Shown piece after piece: positions 13,566-14,614 of a stretch of 14,614 nt of DNA (position 1 is its first letter; every line of letters begins with the position of its first letter). This DNA is from Clostridiales bacterium (GTDB taxonomy: Bacteria > Bacillota > Clostridia > Christensenellales > UBA1242): the NCBI GenBank assembly GCA_918241715.1, contig CAKJYB010000083.1, positions 1 to 14,614 on the forward strand. Direction: 5' to 3'. Under the pieces are notes generated by a model, which did not search any database, was not told the origin of the DNA, and saw only the letters and a list, made by a program, of their open reading frames with translations. The position numbers were made by a program, and so were the translations under genes.

Positions 13566-13639
13566 TACGTAAAATACGACTTTTTTTATTTTTTTGACGG
13601 CGAAAACAAATTTTTTGTTCTTTTTGGCGTTTTTCGTTT

Positions 13640-13667
13640 TTGTTATTTTTGTTTTTTGTGGTAAGAT
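13640..13667 (+). promoter_or_regulatory. Likely promoter of the topoisomerase gene
   Basis: TTGTTA (13640-13645), a 16-bp spacer and TAAGAT (13662-13667), preceded by the extended -10 dinucleotide TG (13659-13660), lie 30 bases before the ATG. The region 13570-13660 upstream is strongly T-rich on the plus strand. Confidence 0.5.
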
Positions 13668-13696
13668 ATAAGCGAAGTACAATTTTGGAGTGATTT

Positions 13697-14614
13697 ATGG
13701 CAGAAAAAAAATACGAATCAAAAGACATTGTCGTTTTAGATGGACTTGACGCTGTTAGACTTCGTCCCGGCATGTACATTGGGACAACAAGCTCAAGGGG
13801 ATACCATCACATTCTTTGGGAAATTGTTGACAATGCTATTGATGAGATTTCAAACGGATTTGGTGATACAATCAAAATCACAATAAACAAAGATGGAAGT
13901 GCCTGTGTTGAAGACAATGGACGTGGAATTCCTGTTGATCTTCACCCAACACTCAAAAAGAGTGGTGTTGAAGTTGTTTACACAACGCTTCATGCTGGTG
14001 GAAAATTTAACAACGAAAACTATAAGTTTTCCGGTGGTCTTCATGGTGTTGGTGCTTCCGTTACAAATGCACTTTCCAGATGGTGCAAAGTTGAAGTAAA
14101 CAAAAACGGAAAGAAATATTTTATCGAATTTAACTCTTATGAAGACTCCAAAGGAAAGATTCATAGTGGAGTCCCTGTTGCACCACTCAAGGAAATTGGT
14201 TTGAGCAAAACGACAGGAACAAAGGTTTCTTTCTTGCCAGATGACAGAGTTTTTGGCAAGCAAGAATTTGTTTATGAAACCATAACAAAACGTGCAAGAG
14301 AACTTGCGTTTTTAAACAAAGGACTCAAAATTGTTGTAAAGGACGAAAGGGTCAACGAAGAAGAAACATTCCATTTTGAAGGTGGAATTAAAGATTTTGT
14401 TAGTTATTTGGTTGAAGGAAAGACGCCACTCTTTAAGACGCCAATTTATTTTGCTGCAGAGAGCAAACTCATGAATTTGGAAGTTAGTTTTATTCCAACA
14501 GATTCCTACACAGAAAACACATTCTCTTACGTAAACAACATTCCAACAACGGAAGGTGGAATGCACGAAATTGGATTTAAGAGTGCTCTTACAAAAGTTT
14601 TCAACGACTATGCA
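13697..14614 (+). CDS. Type IIA DNA topoisomerase subunit B (ParE/GyrB), 5' part
   Basis: This is the ATPase subunit of DNA gyrase or topoisomerase IV, which changes DNA supercoiling or separates daughter chromosomes together with a GyrA/ParC partner. The 306 codons present stay open to the window edge, so the C-terminal half (Toprim domain) lies outside. Visible motifs are VLDGLDAVRLRPGMYIG (14-30), the GHKL ATP site EIVDNAIDE (43-51), EDNGRGIP (71-78), HAGGKF (99-104) and the lid GGLHGVGASVTNALS (114-128), followed by the transducer domain from about 220. The ATG at 13697 has GGAG (13687-13690) 6 bases upstream. N-terminal sequence alone does not separate ParE from GyrB. The absence of recF, gyrA or other origin genes nearby slightly favours ParE; the next gene downstream (parC or gyrA type) would decide. 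The call as subunit B is firm. Confidence 0.95.
   Translation, partial: MAEKKYESKDIVVLDGLDAVRLRPGMYIGTTSSRGYHHILWEIVDNAIDEISNGFGDTIKITINKDGSACVEDNGRGIPVDLHPTLKKSGVEVVYTTLHAGGKFNNENYKFSGGLHGVGASVTNALSRWCKVEVNKNGKKYFIEFNSYEDSKGKIHSGVPVAPLKEIGLSKTTGTKVSFLPDDRVFGKQEFVYETITKRARELAFLNKGLKIVVKDERVNEEETFHFEGGIKDFVSYLVEGKTPLFKTPIYFAAESKLMNLEVSFIPTDSYTENTFSYVNNIPTTEGGMHEIGFKSALTKVFNDYA

Noticed and set aside
13543..13779. 78-codon minus-strand frame covering the T-rich tract
   Set aside because: The Lys/Asn-rich product comes from the T-rich DNA, and the frame overlaps the start of the topoisomerase gene and the consensus promoter.
1..14614. CRISPR array, tRNA or rRNA genes, insertion sequences, phage or defence genes
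   Set aside because: I looked for repeated spacer-like units, tRNA-like clover sequences, transposase motifs and terminal inverted repeats on both strands and saw none.

Overview
The window is AT-rich (roughly one third GC by eye) and uses the standard code: TAA, TAG and TGA all serve as stops. It looks like a chromosomal segment of a low-GC Gram-positive bacterium, Bacillota and probably Clostridia-like. The evidence is an McsA/McsB/ClpC protein-arginine-phosphorylation locus, a long-form hibernation factor HPF, a Firmicutes-type MurG, separate secD and secF genes, and strong AGGAG-type ribosome binding sites. I see no transposase, phage gene, tRNA, rRNA or CRISPR array. There is no stretch of 300 bases without a gene.

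Layout. (1) 56-2498: secD and secF overlap and end in a clear terminator (2505-2541). (2) 2534-10575: a long plus-strand cluster starts at a good promoter that overlaps that terminator. It contains a degenerate amidohydrolase-fold protein, the RNA-binding transcription factor Tex, a 49-residue one-zinc-finger McsA, McsB, ClpC (with its own likely promoter inside the end of mcsB), HPF and a small putative lipoprotein, and ends in a terminator. (3) 10609-11279: a lone ABC-type ATPase that keeps Walker A but lacks most other ABC motifs, followed by a bidirectional terminator. (4) 11278-11832: two small unknown genes transcribed away from each other around a perfect inverted repeat. (5) 11851-13515, minus strand: murG and a two-helix membrane protein with a SHOCT-like segment. 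The latter is driven by an exact consensus promoter (TTGACA, 17 bp, TATAAT) that contains a 21-bp palindrome. (6) 13697-end: the ATPase half of a type IIA topoisomerase B subunit, cut by the window edge.

How the genes fit together. SecD/SecF assist the late stage of protein export. McsB marks proteins with phospho-arginine, and ClpC (with ClpP, not seen here) recognises and unfolds them. HPF silences ribosomes under stress, and Tex acts in transcription or RNA quality control, so region 2 reads as a stress and quality-control cluster. The usual repressor gene ctsR is not next to mcsA here.

The most unusual points are the minimal McsA, the serine replacing the conserved guanidino-kinase cysteine in McsB, the amidohydrolase and ABC proteins that have lost catalytic motifs, and the palindrome-bearing consensus promoter. 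I did not find a clearly new multi-gene system. All family calls are from motif recognition by eye, without database searches.
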